From Chloroflexota bacterium (lineage in GTDB: Bacteria > Chloroflexota > Anaerolineae > B4-G1 > SLSP01), in assembly GCA_022707665.1 (NCBI GenBank), contig JAKJAE010000149.1, positions 1 to 6,556 of the forward strand: a stretch of 6,556 bases of DNA. Direction: 5' to 3'. The position numbers and the translations under genes are program-made. A model generated the notes under the pieces. That model was not told where the DNA came from and searched no databases. It saw only the letters and a program-made list of their open reading frames with translations. Shown in pieces: positions 1 to 6,186 of the stretch (within the stretch, counting starts at the first letter, position 1; each line of letters starts with the position of its first letter).

Positions 1-518
1 CCGCCGGTGAGGTTGAGATCAGCAGCGAGCTCCTCCTCCGCTGGCTGCATCAAGTGCTGCGCCTCGATCTGGGTACGTCGCAGCGGGTGAATGTGGTCGG
101 CTACAACAGTAGACTGCATAACCAGAGCATCCAGGTCGAGTCCACCCACCCATGCGGCGAAACGAGGCTCCAACTTTTCGACTTCTGCCATCTGAATCTG
201 AAGACGACTGATCCAGGATTGGGCTGTGACGTTGCGTGAGTCAGTGGCGGCGAAGCCCGTCACGTAGCTGTATAGTTTGTGTCCGAGCTCTGTGAGTTCG
301 TTGAAGTGACCGATAGCCATCTCCAGCCGGCCAAGCGTATCGCTTGCATCGTCGTCTGTACCGGCGCCGATGCCGGCCTCGTCGAAGTAAGTCTTCAGGT
401 CGGTGATCATCTTCGACCACTTCTCGAAATCGTTCTGAAAGCCTGGTGACTCGAGGCTCGGGTAGAGTGTTGATAGATCCCATCGTGGTAGCGTCGCGTC
501 GCCGCAGTGTTCGGTCAT
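1..518 (-). CDS. M3-family oligoendopeptidase (PepF-like), N-terminal part, runs off left edge
   Basis: Reading the minus strand from an ATG at 518 gives 172 uninterrupted codons to the edge of the window. The protein opens MTEHCGDATLPRWDLSTLYP and then continues SLESPGFQNDFEKW. The PRWDLSTLYPSLESPGF stretch (residues 11-27) is the usual opening of oligoendopeptidase F-type M3 metallopeptidases. The LMQPAEEELAADLNLTG stretch at the very end (about 156-172) matches the region where these proteins read roughly 'LMSPAEEaLAaeLs.sG'. Family members are zinc-dependent cytoplasmic endopeptidases of about 600 residues that cut short peptides. The HExxH zinc site lies near residue 380, so it is outside the window and catalytic competence cannot be judged. 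No signal peptide is visible, which fits a cytosolic enzyme. An AGGAGG sits 4 bases upstream of the ATG, and a promoter-like pair lies further upstream. The gene diverges from the LysM gene. I am confident of the family and less so of the exact subtype. Confidence 0.85.
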   Translation of the reverse strand, partial: MTEHCGDATLPRWDLSTLYPSLESPGFQNDFEKWSKMITDLKTYFDEAGIGAGTDDDASDTLGRLEMAIGHFNELTELGHKLYSYVTGFAATDSRNVTAQSWISRLQIQMAEVEKLEPRFAAWVGGLDLDALVMQSTVVADHIHPLRRTQIEAQHLMQPAEEELAADLNLTG

Positions 519-522
519 GGTT

Positions 523-528
523 CCTCCT
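523..528 (-). promoter_or_regulatory. Ribosome binding site of the oligoendopeptidase gene
   Basis: On the minus strand this is a perfect AGGAGG, 4 bases (AACC) before the ATG at 518. It fixes the start of the left-edge peptidase, whose reading frame is otherwise open at its far end. Confidence 0.75.
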
Positions 529-553
529 GAGGATCGATGACTACAATCCACAT

Positions 554-581
554 AGGATACACAGGGTAGGACCTGCGTCAA
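554..581 (-). promoter_or_regulatory. Sigma70-like promoter for the oligoendopeptidase gene
   Basis: Read on the minus strand, TTGACG (581-576) is followed after 16 bases by TATCCT (559-554). The first element matches the -35 consensus at 5 of 6 positions and the second matches the -10 consensus at 4 of 6. Transcription would begin near 547, giving a leader of about 30 bases before the ATG at 518. The weaker -10 box makes this a tentative call. Confidence 0.45.
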
Positions 582-607
582 CCAGATTCCTTCCGGTTCG
601 TGCTTGG

Positions 608-636
608 TTGACCATGTCTTCGATCCGTCGTATTAT
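608..636 (+). promoter_or_regulatory. Sigma70-like promoter for the LysM/PA14 gene
   Basis: TTGACC (608-613), a 17-base spacer and TATTAT (631-636) each match the housekeeping consensus at 5 of 6 positions with optimal spacing. Transcription would begin near 643, leaving a 5' leader of about 78 bases before the start codon at 721. This also argues against the longer reading frame that opens at 604, because its first codons would lie inside the promoter. Confidence 0.65.
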
Positions 637-705
637 GAGGGCAAGCCGTCTGCAGAGATAGCCAGCGCGTTCCACCACGCTCTGCGTGTGATGGAGAAAG
701 ATCGC

Positions 706-713
706 AAAGGAGG
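706..713 (+). promoter_or_regulatory. Ribosome binding site deciding the LysM/PA14 start
   Basis: AAAGGAGG ends 7 bases before the ATG at 721. The frame stays open upstream to an ATG at 604, but only the 721 start has this site, and only it places a signal peptide at the N-terminus. Confidence 0.8.
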
Positions 714-720
714 TATCGCC

Positions 721-1962
721 ATGCGGAGACGGATCACTGTACTGTGTCTGATCGCACTCATGCTGACAGTCGTGCCCCCCGTAGGTGCCGCCGGTCCCAT
801 TGTTCACACTGTCCAGATTGGTCAGACCCTGACAAGCATTGCCCGCCTGTACGGTGTCGACCTCTGGACATTGGCGCGGGTCAACGGCATTGTCAACCCT
901 AACCGAATCTACGTGGGCCAGCGGCTGACGGTTCCGGGGACGGGCGGCTCGGTCGTCCCGGGAACAGTGTACATCGTTCGATCGGGAGACACGTTGACCG
1001 GGATTGCCGCACGAGCGGGGGTCTCGGTCTGGGCGATTGCCCAGGCAAACTCGATCTACAACCTTCAGCGCATCTACGTTGGGCAGCGGCTGGTGATCCC
1101 GGGTGCCGCCCCGGCACCTACGCCGCGTCCAACCGCGCAGCCAGGTACCAGCCCACAGGGGTGGCGCGGCGAGTATTACGCCAACGCGACGCTGGGGGGC
1201 GCCCCGTGCCTGGTTCGGTACGATGCGTCGATCAACTTTCACTGGGGCGCCGGGCGACCAACGACCTGCGTGGGCAACGACCAATTCTCGGTGCGCTGGG
1301 CGAAGACGATCGCGTTCATCGGTGGCCTCTATCGCTTCAGTGTGCGGGTCGACGACGGTGTACGCCTTTACGTAGACGGTAGCCTGGTTCTTGATGCGTG
1401 GCGCACGCAACCAGAGACGGACTACCAGGTCGATGTCCCACTGACGCCCGGATCACACACGATCACTGCTGCCTACTATGAGGACACGGGAATGGCTACG
1501 ATGCAGCTCTCATTCGTTCGCCTTGGTCCTGTGTCTCCCTATACGCCTGCTCCGACACCCATTCCCACGGCTACGCCTGCACCTGTGAGCACAAGCTGGT
1601 ACGGCGAGTACTACAACGGGACCAGCCTGTCCGGCGCGCCCGCTGCGACGCAATGGGACGGGGCCATCGGCTTCGAGTGGGGGACTGGCGCCCCAATCGC
1701 CGGTGTTGCTGCTGATCGGTTCAGCATCCGCTGGAAGAGGACTGCTCAGTTCTATGACGACAACTATGCCTTCTGTGCCATGGCGGATGACGGTGTGCGC
1801 TACTACCTCGACGGTGTCCTGGTACTGGATGAGTGGCACGCCAATAATGGTGTTGCCTATTGTGGGCAGGCCGATGTGAGGGCTGGCGTTCACGAAATGA
1901 AAGTCGAGTACTACGAGGATGGCGGAGATGCCCTGATCTACGTCTGGTGGGAACGGCGCTGA
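721..1962 (+). CDS. Secreted protein with two LysM domains and two PA14-like domains
   Basis: The product is 413 residues and probably acts outside the membrane. Residues 1-24 form a classical signal peptide: an MRRR basic start, a hydrophobic core and likely cleavage after VGAA. LysM domain 1 covers about 29-72 (HTVQIGQTLTSIARLYGV, ending IYVGQRLTVPG) and LysM 2 about 84-127 (YIVRSGDTLTGIAARAGV, ending IYVGQRLVIPG). LysM domains bind N-acetylglucosamine-containing glycans such as peptidoglycan. A Pro/Thr linker (129-147) leads to a PA14-like beta domain (about 148-267) opening WRGEYYANATLGG, with FSVRW, the VDDGVRLYVDG core (DDG at 211-213) and an AAYYED strand. A second linker (268-291) leads to a second PA14-like copy (293-413) opening WYGEYYNGTSLSG, with FSIRW, DDG at 356-358, YYLDG and VEYYED. 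PA14 domains often bind carbohydrate. Cysteine pairs at 163/183 and 352/381 could form disulfides. No enzyme domain is present, so an adhesive or wall-attachment role is inferred. The substrate is unknown. It probably forms a single-gene transcription unit. Confidence 0.85.
   Translation: MRRRITVLCLIALMLTVVPPVGAAGPIVHTVQIGQTLTSIARLYGVDLWTLARVNGIVNPNRIYVGQRLTVPGTGGSVVPGTVYIVRSGDTLTGIAARAGVSVWAIAQANSIYNLQRIYVGQRLVIPGAAPAPTPRPTAQPGTSPQGWRGEYYANATLGGAPCLVRYDASINFHWGAGRPTTCVGNDQFSVRWAKTIAFIGGLYRFSVRVDDGVRLYVDGSLVLDAWRTQPETDYQVDVPLTPGSHTITAAYYEDTGMATMQLSFVRLGPVSPYTPAPTPIPTATPAPVSTSWYGEYYNGTSLSGAPAATQWDGAIGFEWGTGAPIAGVAADRFSIRWKRTAQFYDDNYAFCAMADDGVRYYLDGVLVLDEWHANNGVAYCGQADVRAGVHEMKVEYYEDGGDALIYVWWERR
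805..1101 (+). repeat. In-frame duplicated LysM coding repeat (two copies, 165-base period)
   Basis: The two LysM units (805-936 and 970-1101) are offset by exactly 55 codons. Their closing segments, 904-927 and 1069-1092, are nearly identical in DNA: both read CGNATCTACGT then GG, CAGCGGCTG, differing only at third-codon positions. This indicates internal duplication of the domain rather than two unrelated LysM units. Confidence 0.6.
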
Positions 1963-1991
1963 TTTCTCAATGCTGTGTGGGCGGTCGCTGG

Positions 1992-2019
1992 TTGACATTT
2001 GATGGAATCCGGGTATGAC
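1992..2019 (+). promoter_or_regulatory. Sigma70-like promoter for the aldolase gene
   Basis: A perfect TTGACA (1992-1997) is followed after 16 bases by TATGAC (2014-2019), a 4-of-6 match to the -10 box. The expected transcript start near 2026 leaves a leader of about 33 bases before the aldolase ATG. It lies in the 96-base gap after the LysM gene, so the aldolase need not depend on upstream transcription. Confidence 0.6.
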
Positions 2020-2058
2020 TGGCTCCATTTGCAGTAATCCCCATGACCAGGAGGCAGT

Positions 2059-2910
2059 ATGTTAGTCACCAGCAAGGAACTGCTGTTGGACGCTCAGAAG
2101 AACGGATATGCCGTGGGCGCCTTCAACACCAACAACCTCGAGATCACACAAGCGATTGTGCGTGCGGCGGAAGCGAAGCGAGCTCCCGTCCTGATCCAGA
2201 TCTCCGCCGGAGCGCTAAAGTACGCCGGTGTTGACTTTCTCCCAATGCTTGTCAGCAAGGCTGCACAGATAGCAACGGTGCCCGTTGCCATTCATCTTGA
2301 CCACGGACCGGATTTCAAGACCGTGATCTCTTGTCTACGCGCCGGGTTCACGTCGATCATGCGCGACGCTTCGAAGCTGCCCTATGGTGAGAACGTCGCC
2401 GAGGTGCGCAAGGTCGTCGAGGTGTGCCATGCCGTGGGCGTGCCCGTCGAAGCGGAGATAGGGCGCATTGGCGGTGCCGAAGAGCACGTTGTGGTGAGCG
2501 ATCGCGAGGCTGCGATGAGCGATCCCGATGAGTGTGCGCGATTCGCTGAGGATGGTGGCTTTGACTTCCTGGCTGTCGCCATCGGCAATGCCCACGGGTT
2601 CTATAAGGGCGAGCCGAAGCTGGACTTTGATCGGTTAACTGCTATTCGCGAGCGGGTCTCGATACCGCTGGTGCTGCACGGGGCTTCTGGCATCCCCGAC
2701 GCCCAGATCACCCGTGCTGTCGAGAGTGGCATCTGCAAGATCAACATCGACACGGAGATCCGCAACGCCTTCATCCGGACGATGCAAGATTACACTCAGA
2801 AGAATCCAGATCAGATCGACCCTCGTAAGGTGTTTGGGCCCTGCATTGACGCCATGCAGGCTGTTGTCGAGAGGAAGATCGAGATCTTCCGAAGCGCGGG
2901 CCGCGCTTGA
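2059..2910 (+). CDS. fba: Class II (zinc) fructose-bisphosphate aldolase family
   Basis: The product is 283 residues, the usual length for class II ketose-bisphosphate aldolases. These reversibly cleave fructose 1,6-bisphosphate to dihydroxyacetone phosphate and glyceraldehyde 3-phosphate in cytosolic glycolysis and gluconeogenesis. The N-terminus reads LLLDAQKNGYAVGAFNTNNLE, the family signature start. HLDHG at 79-83 supplies the catalytic Asp81 and zinc ligand His82. The other expected zinc ligands are His179 (NAHGFYKGEP) and His207 (LVLHGASGIP). The phosphate-binding elements GASG (208-211) and KINIDTE (227-233) are present, as is EAEIGRIGG (131-139). The start is supported by AGGAGG at 2049-2054, 4 bases upstream. 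The sequence alone cannot separate fructose-bisphosphate from tagatose-bisphosphate aldolase (GatY/KbaY) in this superfamily. No sugar-alcohol or galactose genes are nearby, so the general glycolytic role is preferred. It appears monocistronic, with its own promoter and a terminator at 2977-3002. Confidence 0.88.
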   Translation: MLVTSKELLLDAQKNGYAVGAFNTNNLEITQAIVRAAEAKRAPVLIQISAGALKYAGVDFLPMLVSKAAQIATVPVAIHLDHGPDFKTVISCLRAGFTSIMRDASKLPYGENVAEVRKVVEVCHAVGVPVEAEIGRIGGAEEHVVVSDREAAMSDPDECARFAEDGGFDFLAVAIGNAHGFYKGEPKLDFDRLTAIRERVSIPLVLHGASGIPDAQITRAVESGICKINIDTEIRNAFIRTMQDYTQKNPDQIDPRKVFGPCIDAMQAVVERKIEIFRSAGRA

Positions 2911-2976
2911 TAGCGAAGTGCGACAGGGCGATGCCCTAAGTAGGTTCTGGGGCGGGCTCGCCTGTGGGGCGCAGCG

Positions 2977-3002
2977 TGGGGGGATGGTCTGCCATCCCCC
3001 CA
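2977..3002 (+). terminator. Rho-independent-type terminator after the aldolase gene
   Basis: GGGGGGATGG (2978-2987) and CCATCCCCCC (2992-3001) pair perfectly around a TCTG loop. T2977 and A3002 extend the stem to 11 base pairs. The following bases, TTATGTATTTGT, are T-rich but not a clean run, so termination efficiency is uncertain. The hairpin lies 67 bases after the aldolase stop codon and 82 bases before the esterase start, where a transcript boundary is expected. The remainder of the 173-base gap has no convincing gene, and I could not find a good promoter for the esterase. Confidence 0.7.
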
Positions 3003-3070
3003 TTATGTATTTGTCGTCGCGCATCGCTCACCTCGATCTACAGGGTATCTGAATCCAGGTCGTGCCGACC

Positions 3071-3077
3071 AAGGAGG
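3071..3077 (+). promoter_or_regulatory. Ribosome binding site deciding the GTG start of the esterase
   Basis: AAGGAGG ends 6 bases before a GTG at 3084. The frame stays open upstream to an ATG at 2964, but that start would translate through the terminator hairpin and add 40 residues with no family resemblance. Confidence 0.75.
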
Positions 3078-3083
3078 CCGGGA

Positions 3084-3824
3084 GTGAACATCGAGACGCA
3101 CACACAGTGGAGTCGACACCTTAACAAAGAGATGACCTGCAAGGTATACGGACACGCGGGAAAGCCGGCGCTGGTCTTCCCGACTGGTTGTGGTCGTTAC
3201 TATGAATTCGAGGACTTCGGCATGGTCGAGGCTGTGCGGAAGTATGTCGATGAGGGCAAGGTGCGTCTCATCACCCTGGACAGTGTCGACTGTGAGTCGT
3301 GGATGGCCCACTGGATGTTCCCTGGCGACCGTGGCTGGCGGCACCTGCAGTATGAGCGCTACGTACTCGAGGAGGTCGTGCCCTTTGTCCGTGATAGCAC
3401 CGGCTATGTGGGCCGGTTCATGGCCACGGGTTGCAGCATGGGCGCATACCATGCCGCGAATATGCTCTTCAAGCATCCGGACGTTGTAGGCACTGCGGTT
3501 GCGCTCAGCGGCCTCTATGGCCCTCAGACCTTCGTCGGCGACTACATGGATGATAATGTGTATTTTAACTTTCCTCTGTGCTATCTGCCGAACCTTACCG
3601 ATCCCTGGTACATTGATCGGTTCCGCGATAGCGATATCGTCATTTGTGTAGGGCAGGGAGCCTGGGAAGAAGACAGTCTCAGGGAGACCAGGGCGCTCGA
3701 GGCTGATCTGCATGCTCTGGGGGTTCAGGCATGGGTGGACTACTGGGGACACAACGTTAGCCACGACTGGCCGTGGTGGCGCCAGCAACTGCCATACTTC
3801 TTGGGCGAGCTGGACCTGAGCTAG
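3084..3824 (+). CDS. Putative esterase, alpha/beta-hydrolase fold (esterase D/PF00756-like)
   Basis: With the GTG start the protein is 246 residues and has no signal peptide, so it is probably cytosolic. The nucleophile elbow is GCSMG at 116-120, giving Ser118 as the catalytic serine. It is preceded by VGRFMATG and followed by AYHAANMLFKHPD, a common pattern in the putative-esterase family. The second half holds LSGLYGPQTF (142-150). Asp197 in WEEDS is the likely acid, and His227 in GHNVSHDWPWW (222-232) is the likely catalytic histidine. The HDWPWWRQQLPYFL ending is characteristic of this family. Members hydrolyse a range of small esters and thioesters, including S-formylglutathione, siderophore and acetylated sugar substrates; nothing here identifies the substrate. 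ArgS follows after 8 or 32 bases, depending on which start is used, so the two are probably cotranscribed. Family assignment is good; specific function is unknown. Confidence 0.8.
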   Translation: MNIETHTQWSRHLNKEMTCKVYGHAGKPALVFPTGCGRYYEFEDFGMVEAVRKYVDEGKVRLITLDSVDCESWMAHWMFPGDRGWRHLQYERYVLEEVVPFVRDSTGYVGRFMATGCSMGAYHAANMLFKHPDVVGTAVALSGLYGPQTFVGDYMDDNVYFNFPLCYLPNLTDPWYIDRFRDSDIVICVGQGAWEEDSLRETRALEADLHALGVQAWVDYWGHNVSHDWPWWRQQLPYFLGELDLS

Positions 3825-3856
3825 TGTGGCGCATGGAGAGGGAGACACTGCAGGGT

Positions 3857-5563
3857 ATGTCGGCTACGATCAACTTACGTCAGAGAATCGGTGACCTGAC
3901 TCGAACGGCTTTGCTGGCGGCGCAGGATGGGGGTGCACTGCCCAGCTTTGAGGTGCCCGCGGATGTGCCCGTTGAGCAGAGCCGCCATGCGGCTCACGGC
4001 GATTACAGTACACCCGTGTGTATGGGCTTGGCCAGATTGCTTCGCCGTGCTCCCCTACAGATCGCGCAGATTGTCGCGCAGCACATGCCAGCCGCGCCTA
4101 GCATCGCCAGGGTCGATGTTGCGCCGCCGGGCTTCATCAACTTCACCCTGGAGCCAACCTGGGTAGCTTCAACTGTTGGCGCGATCCTGGCAGCAGGTGA
4201 TAGCTGGGGCAACATTGCACTTGGCAAGGGCGCTCGTGTGCAGGTGGAGTTCGTCAGTGCAAATCCGACCGGCCCAATCACCATCGGGTCGGCGCGCAAT
4301 GCCGTGATCGGTGATGTTCTGGCATCGGTGTTGACTGCGGCAGGATACACCGTTGAGCGCGAGTACTATGTGAACGATGCCGGCTCCAAAGTCCGCAACT
4401 TCGGCGCCAGCATCTTCGCGCGATATGGAGCTTTGTTTGGCGTTGACGTGCCCTTTCCCGAGCAGGGATATCCTGGCGCTTACGTGACCGACCTGGCGTC
4501 CAAAGCGCGCGACAACTTCGGGCGGCGCTACCTCGAGGCGCAGGACCGCGACAGCGCAGTTCGTGAGTTGGGGCAATGGGGCATTCAGATGATCCTCGAG
4601 ACCGTCGCCGACGACCTGGCCGCGCTCGGCGTGCACTTTGATACCTGGTTCAGTGAGCGCTCGCTGTACGATACGGGGCTGTTCGACGAGATACTGGCAA
4701 AGCTGCGCGCAGGGGGCTTCGTGGTGGAGCATGACGGCGCCACGTGGTTCCGTCATAGTGACCTGGAGAAGGATGCAGTCCTGATTCGTTCGGCGGACGT
4801 GATCCCAAATCCAGAAGATCGCCCAACCTACCTGGCTTCCGATATTCCCTACCTATGGAACAAGCTCGTTGAACGGAAGTTCGATCGGGCCATTTACGTG
4901 TGGGGTGCCGACCACCATGGCGATGTTCCGCGCGTTCAAGCTGCTGCCAAGGCCCTGGGCCTTGATGTCAATCGGCTGGTGTTCATCATCTACCAGATGG
5001 TGACTATGCTGCGGGGAGGTGAGGAGATCCGGATGTCAAAGAGCTCCGGGGAGTTCATTACCCTCCGCGAACTCGTTGATGAGGTAGGACCGGATCCGAT
5101 CCGGTTCATGATGTTGACGCGAACTGTCGATGTCACCCTCGACTTCGACCTGGATCTCGCTGTTGAGCAATCGGATCGCAACCCGGTCTACTATGTGCAG
5201 TATGCGCATACCCGGATCTCTGGTGTGTTGCGGCGAGCGATGGAGGCGGGCTGGGACGTGTCCAGCAAGGGTGACCTGAGTCTGCTAACGCATCCAAGCG
5301 AGCTTGGCCTGATACGCAAGATGCTGGCCTATCCCGAGGTCCTGACGGTAGCAGCGCAATCGCTTGCACCGCACCATCTTACGACCTACGCCACTGAGCT
5401 GGCCTCAGCGTTCCACGCGTTCTACCGCGACTGCCGCATTGTGTCCTCCGAGCCCGATGAGGCCGAGCTGACCCGTGCACGGCTTGTGTTGGCCCAAGCC
5501 GCGCAGATCGTTCTGGCGCGCGTTCTGCGCGTCATCGGGGTGGCAACGCCGGACCGTATGTAG
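3857..5563 (+). CDS. argS: Arginyl-tRNA synthetase (class I)
   Basis: The product is 568 residues, within the usual 550-600 range. It charges tRNA-Arg with arginine using ATP in the cytoplasm. Residues 1 to about 90 form the N-terminal ArgS-specific tRNA-binding domain (FEVPADVPVEQSRHAAHGDY). The catalytic domain opens with VEFVSANPTGP. Where most ArgS have HVGH or HIGN, this one reads TIGS (142-145), followed by ARNAVIGD. Further ArgS hallmarks are YYVNDAGSKVRNFG, WGADHHGD (349-356) and an intact KMSKS-type loop, RMSKSSGEF (392-400). NPVYYVQYAH (442-451) leads into the helical DALR anticodon-binding domain, which runs to the C-terminus. I chose the ATG at 3857 because MSATINLRQRIGDL resembles typical family starts; AGGGAG at 3839-3844 is 12 bases upstream, rather far. 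ATG at 3833 (576 residues) is a real alternative. ATG at 3773 would overlap the esterase and is unlikely. Confidence 0.92.
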   Translation: MSATINLRQRIGDLTRTALLAAQDGGALPSFEVPADVPVEQSRHAAHGDYSTPVCMGLARLLRRAPLQIAQIVAQHMPAAPSIARVDVAPPGFINFTLEPTWVASTVGAILAAGDSWGNIALGKGARVQVEFVSANPTGPITIGSARNAVIGDVLASVLTAAGYTVEREYYVNDAGSKVRNFGASIFARYGALFGVDVPFPEQGYPGAYVTDLASKARDNFGRRYLEAQDRDSAVRELGQWGIQMILETVADDLAALGVHFDTWFSERSLYDTGLFDEILAKLRAGGFVVEHDGATWFRHSDLEKDAVLIRSADVIPNPEDRPTYLASDIPYLWNKLVERKFDRAIYVWGADHHGDVPRVQAAAKALGLDVNRLVFIIYQMVTMLRGGEEIRMSKSSGEFITLRELVDEVGPDPIRFMMLTRTVDVTLDFDLDLAVEQSDRNPVYYVQYAHTRISGVLRRAMEAGWDVSSKGDLSLLTHPSELGLIRKMLAYPEVLTVAAQSLAPHHLTTYATELASAFHAFYRDCRIVSSEPDEAELTRARLVLAQAAQIVLARVLRVIGVATPDRM

Positions 5564-5608
5564 TGCGGGCGTGGTGACCCGAATCCAACCTAGCAAGGAG
5601 CTATCGTC

Positions 5609-6169
5609 ATGGGCCTCAAACCCGACTTCTGGATCCGCGAGATGGCACTGGAGCACACCATGATTGATCCATTCACGGACGGGCAGGTCCGCAACGGGGT
5701 GATCTCCTACGGCCTTTCCTCGTATGGATATGACATTCGAGTGGCGGATGAGTTCAAGGTGTTTACCAGTGGGATGGGGGACCTTTCTGTCGTCGATCCC
5801 AAGCATCTCGCCACCGAGGCCATGGTCGACTTCCGCGGCCCGGTGTGTATCATTCCTCCCAACTCATTTGCGTTGGCACGCAGCTTGGAGTACATCCGTA
5901 TGCCCCGCAATGTACTCGGTGCTGTGCTTGGTAAGTCGACCTATGCCCGCTGCGGGATTGTGACCAATTTCACCCCTCTGGAGCCTGGCTGGCACGGGTA
6001 CATCACGATCGAGATCAGCAACACTACCCCTTTACCCGCCAAGATCTACTCCAATGAGGGCATCGCTCAGGTCCTGTTCTTCGAAGGTGATGCGCCCTGC
6101 GAGGTGAGTTACGCGGACAAGCAGGGCAAGTACCAGGGGCAACAGGGGGTTGTGTTGCCCCGGCTGTAG
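5609..6169 (+). CDS. dcd: dCTP deaminase
   Basis: The product is 186 residues, normal for this trimeric dUTPase-fold enzyme. It deaminates dCTP to dUTP, which dUTPase then converts to dUMP for dTMP synthesis. Conserved features are [13 protein letters not shown] (33-45) and the nucleotide-binding loop GKSTYARCG (108-116). Ser110 and Arg114 correspond to the catalytic Ser111 and Arg115 of the E. coli enzyme. [15 protein letters not shown] (124-138) carries the catalytic Glu135, and [19 protein letters not shown] follows. Some relatives are bifunctional and go directly from dCTP to dUMP; the sequence alone does not settle which type this is. AAGGAG (5595-5600) sits 8 bases before the ATG. It follows argS by 45 bases with no terminator between them and is followed 17 bases later by an SbcD-like gene. 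This supports cotranscription and a nucleotide and DNA-maintenance context. Confidence 0.93.
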   Translation: MGLKPDFWIREMALEHTMIDPFTDGQVRNGVISYGLSSYGYDIRVADEFKVFTSGMGDLSVVDPKHLATEAMVDFRGPVCIIPPNSFALARSLEYIRMPRNVLGAVLGKSTYARCGIVTNFTPLEPGWHGYITIEISNTTPLPAKIYSNEGIAQVLFFEGDAPCEVSYADKQGKYQGQQGVVLPRL

Positions 6170-6170
6170 C

Positions 6171-6176
6171 GGAGGA
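6171..6176 (+). promoter_or_regulatory. Ribosome binding site of the SbcD-like gene
   Basis: GGAGGA lies 1 base after the dcd stop codon and 10 bases before the TTG at 6187. An ATG immediately after it (6177) is in another frame and stops after five codons, so the site most plausibly serves the TTG. The spacing is at the long end of normal. Confidence 0.55.
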
Positions 6177-6186
6177 ATGAGTCTAC

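Noticed and set aside
54..483. Small closed frames at 54-239 (plus) and 241-483 (minus)
   Set aside because: Both lie inside the oligoendopeptidase N-terminus in other frames, and their translations resemble nothing.
652..685. Leader hairpin (GCAGAG with CTCTGC) before the LysM gene, considered as a riboswitch or attenuator
   Set aside because: The stem is six pairs with a large asymmetric interior, does not cover the ribosome site, and matches no riboswitch class I recognise.
721..792. Possible lipoprotein signal because of Cys9 in the LysM protein N-terminus
   Set aside because: The cysteine sits inside the hydrophobic core only eight residues from the start, too early for a lipobox. VGAA at 21-24 gives a normal cleavage site.
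541..1410. 289-codon open frame on the minus strand opposite the LysM/PA14 gene
   Set aside because: It has arginine-rich, low-information translation, no ribosome site of its own, and covers a well-supported plus-strand gene and both promoters.
1510..2028. 172-codon minus-strand frame over the second PA14 domain
   Set aside because: It is a shadow of the plus-strand frame and overlaps the aldolase promoter. It has no recognisable motif.
2911..3083. Promoter for the esterase downstream of the terminator
   Set aside because: TTGTCG at 3011 and TATCTG at 3046 are 29 bases apart, too far to act together. No other convincing pair was seen.
3003..3848. 281-codon open frame on the minus strand opposite the esterase
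   Set aside because: It is antisense to a gene with a clear catalytic serine motif and ribosome site. The translation has no family resemblance, and long mirrored frames are common in GC-rich coding DNA.
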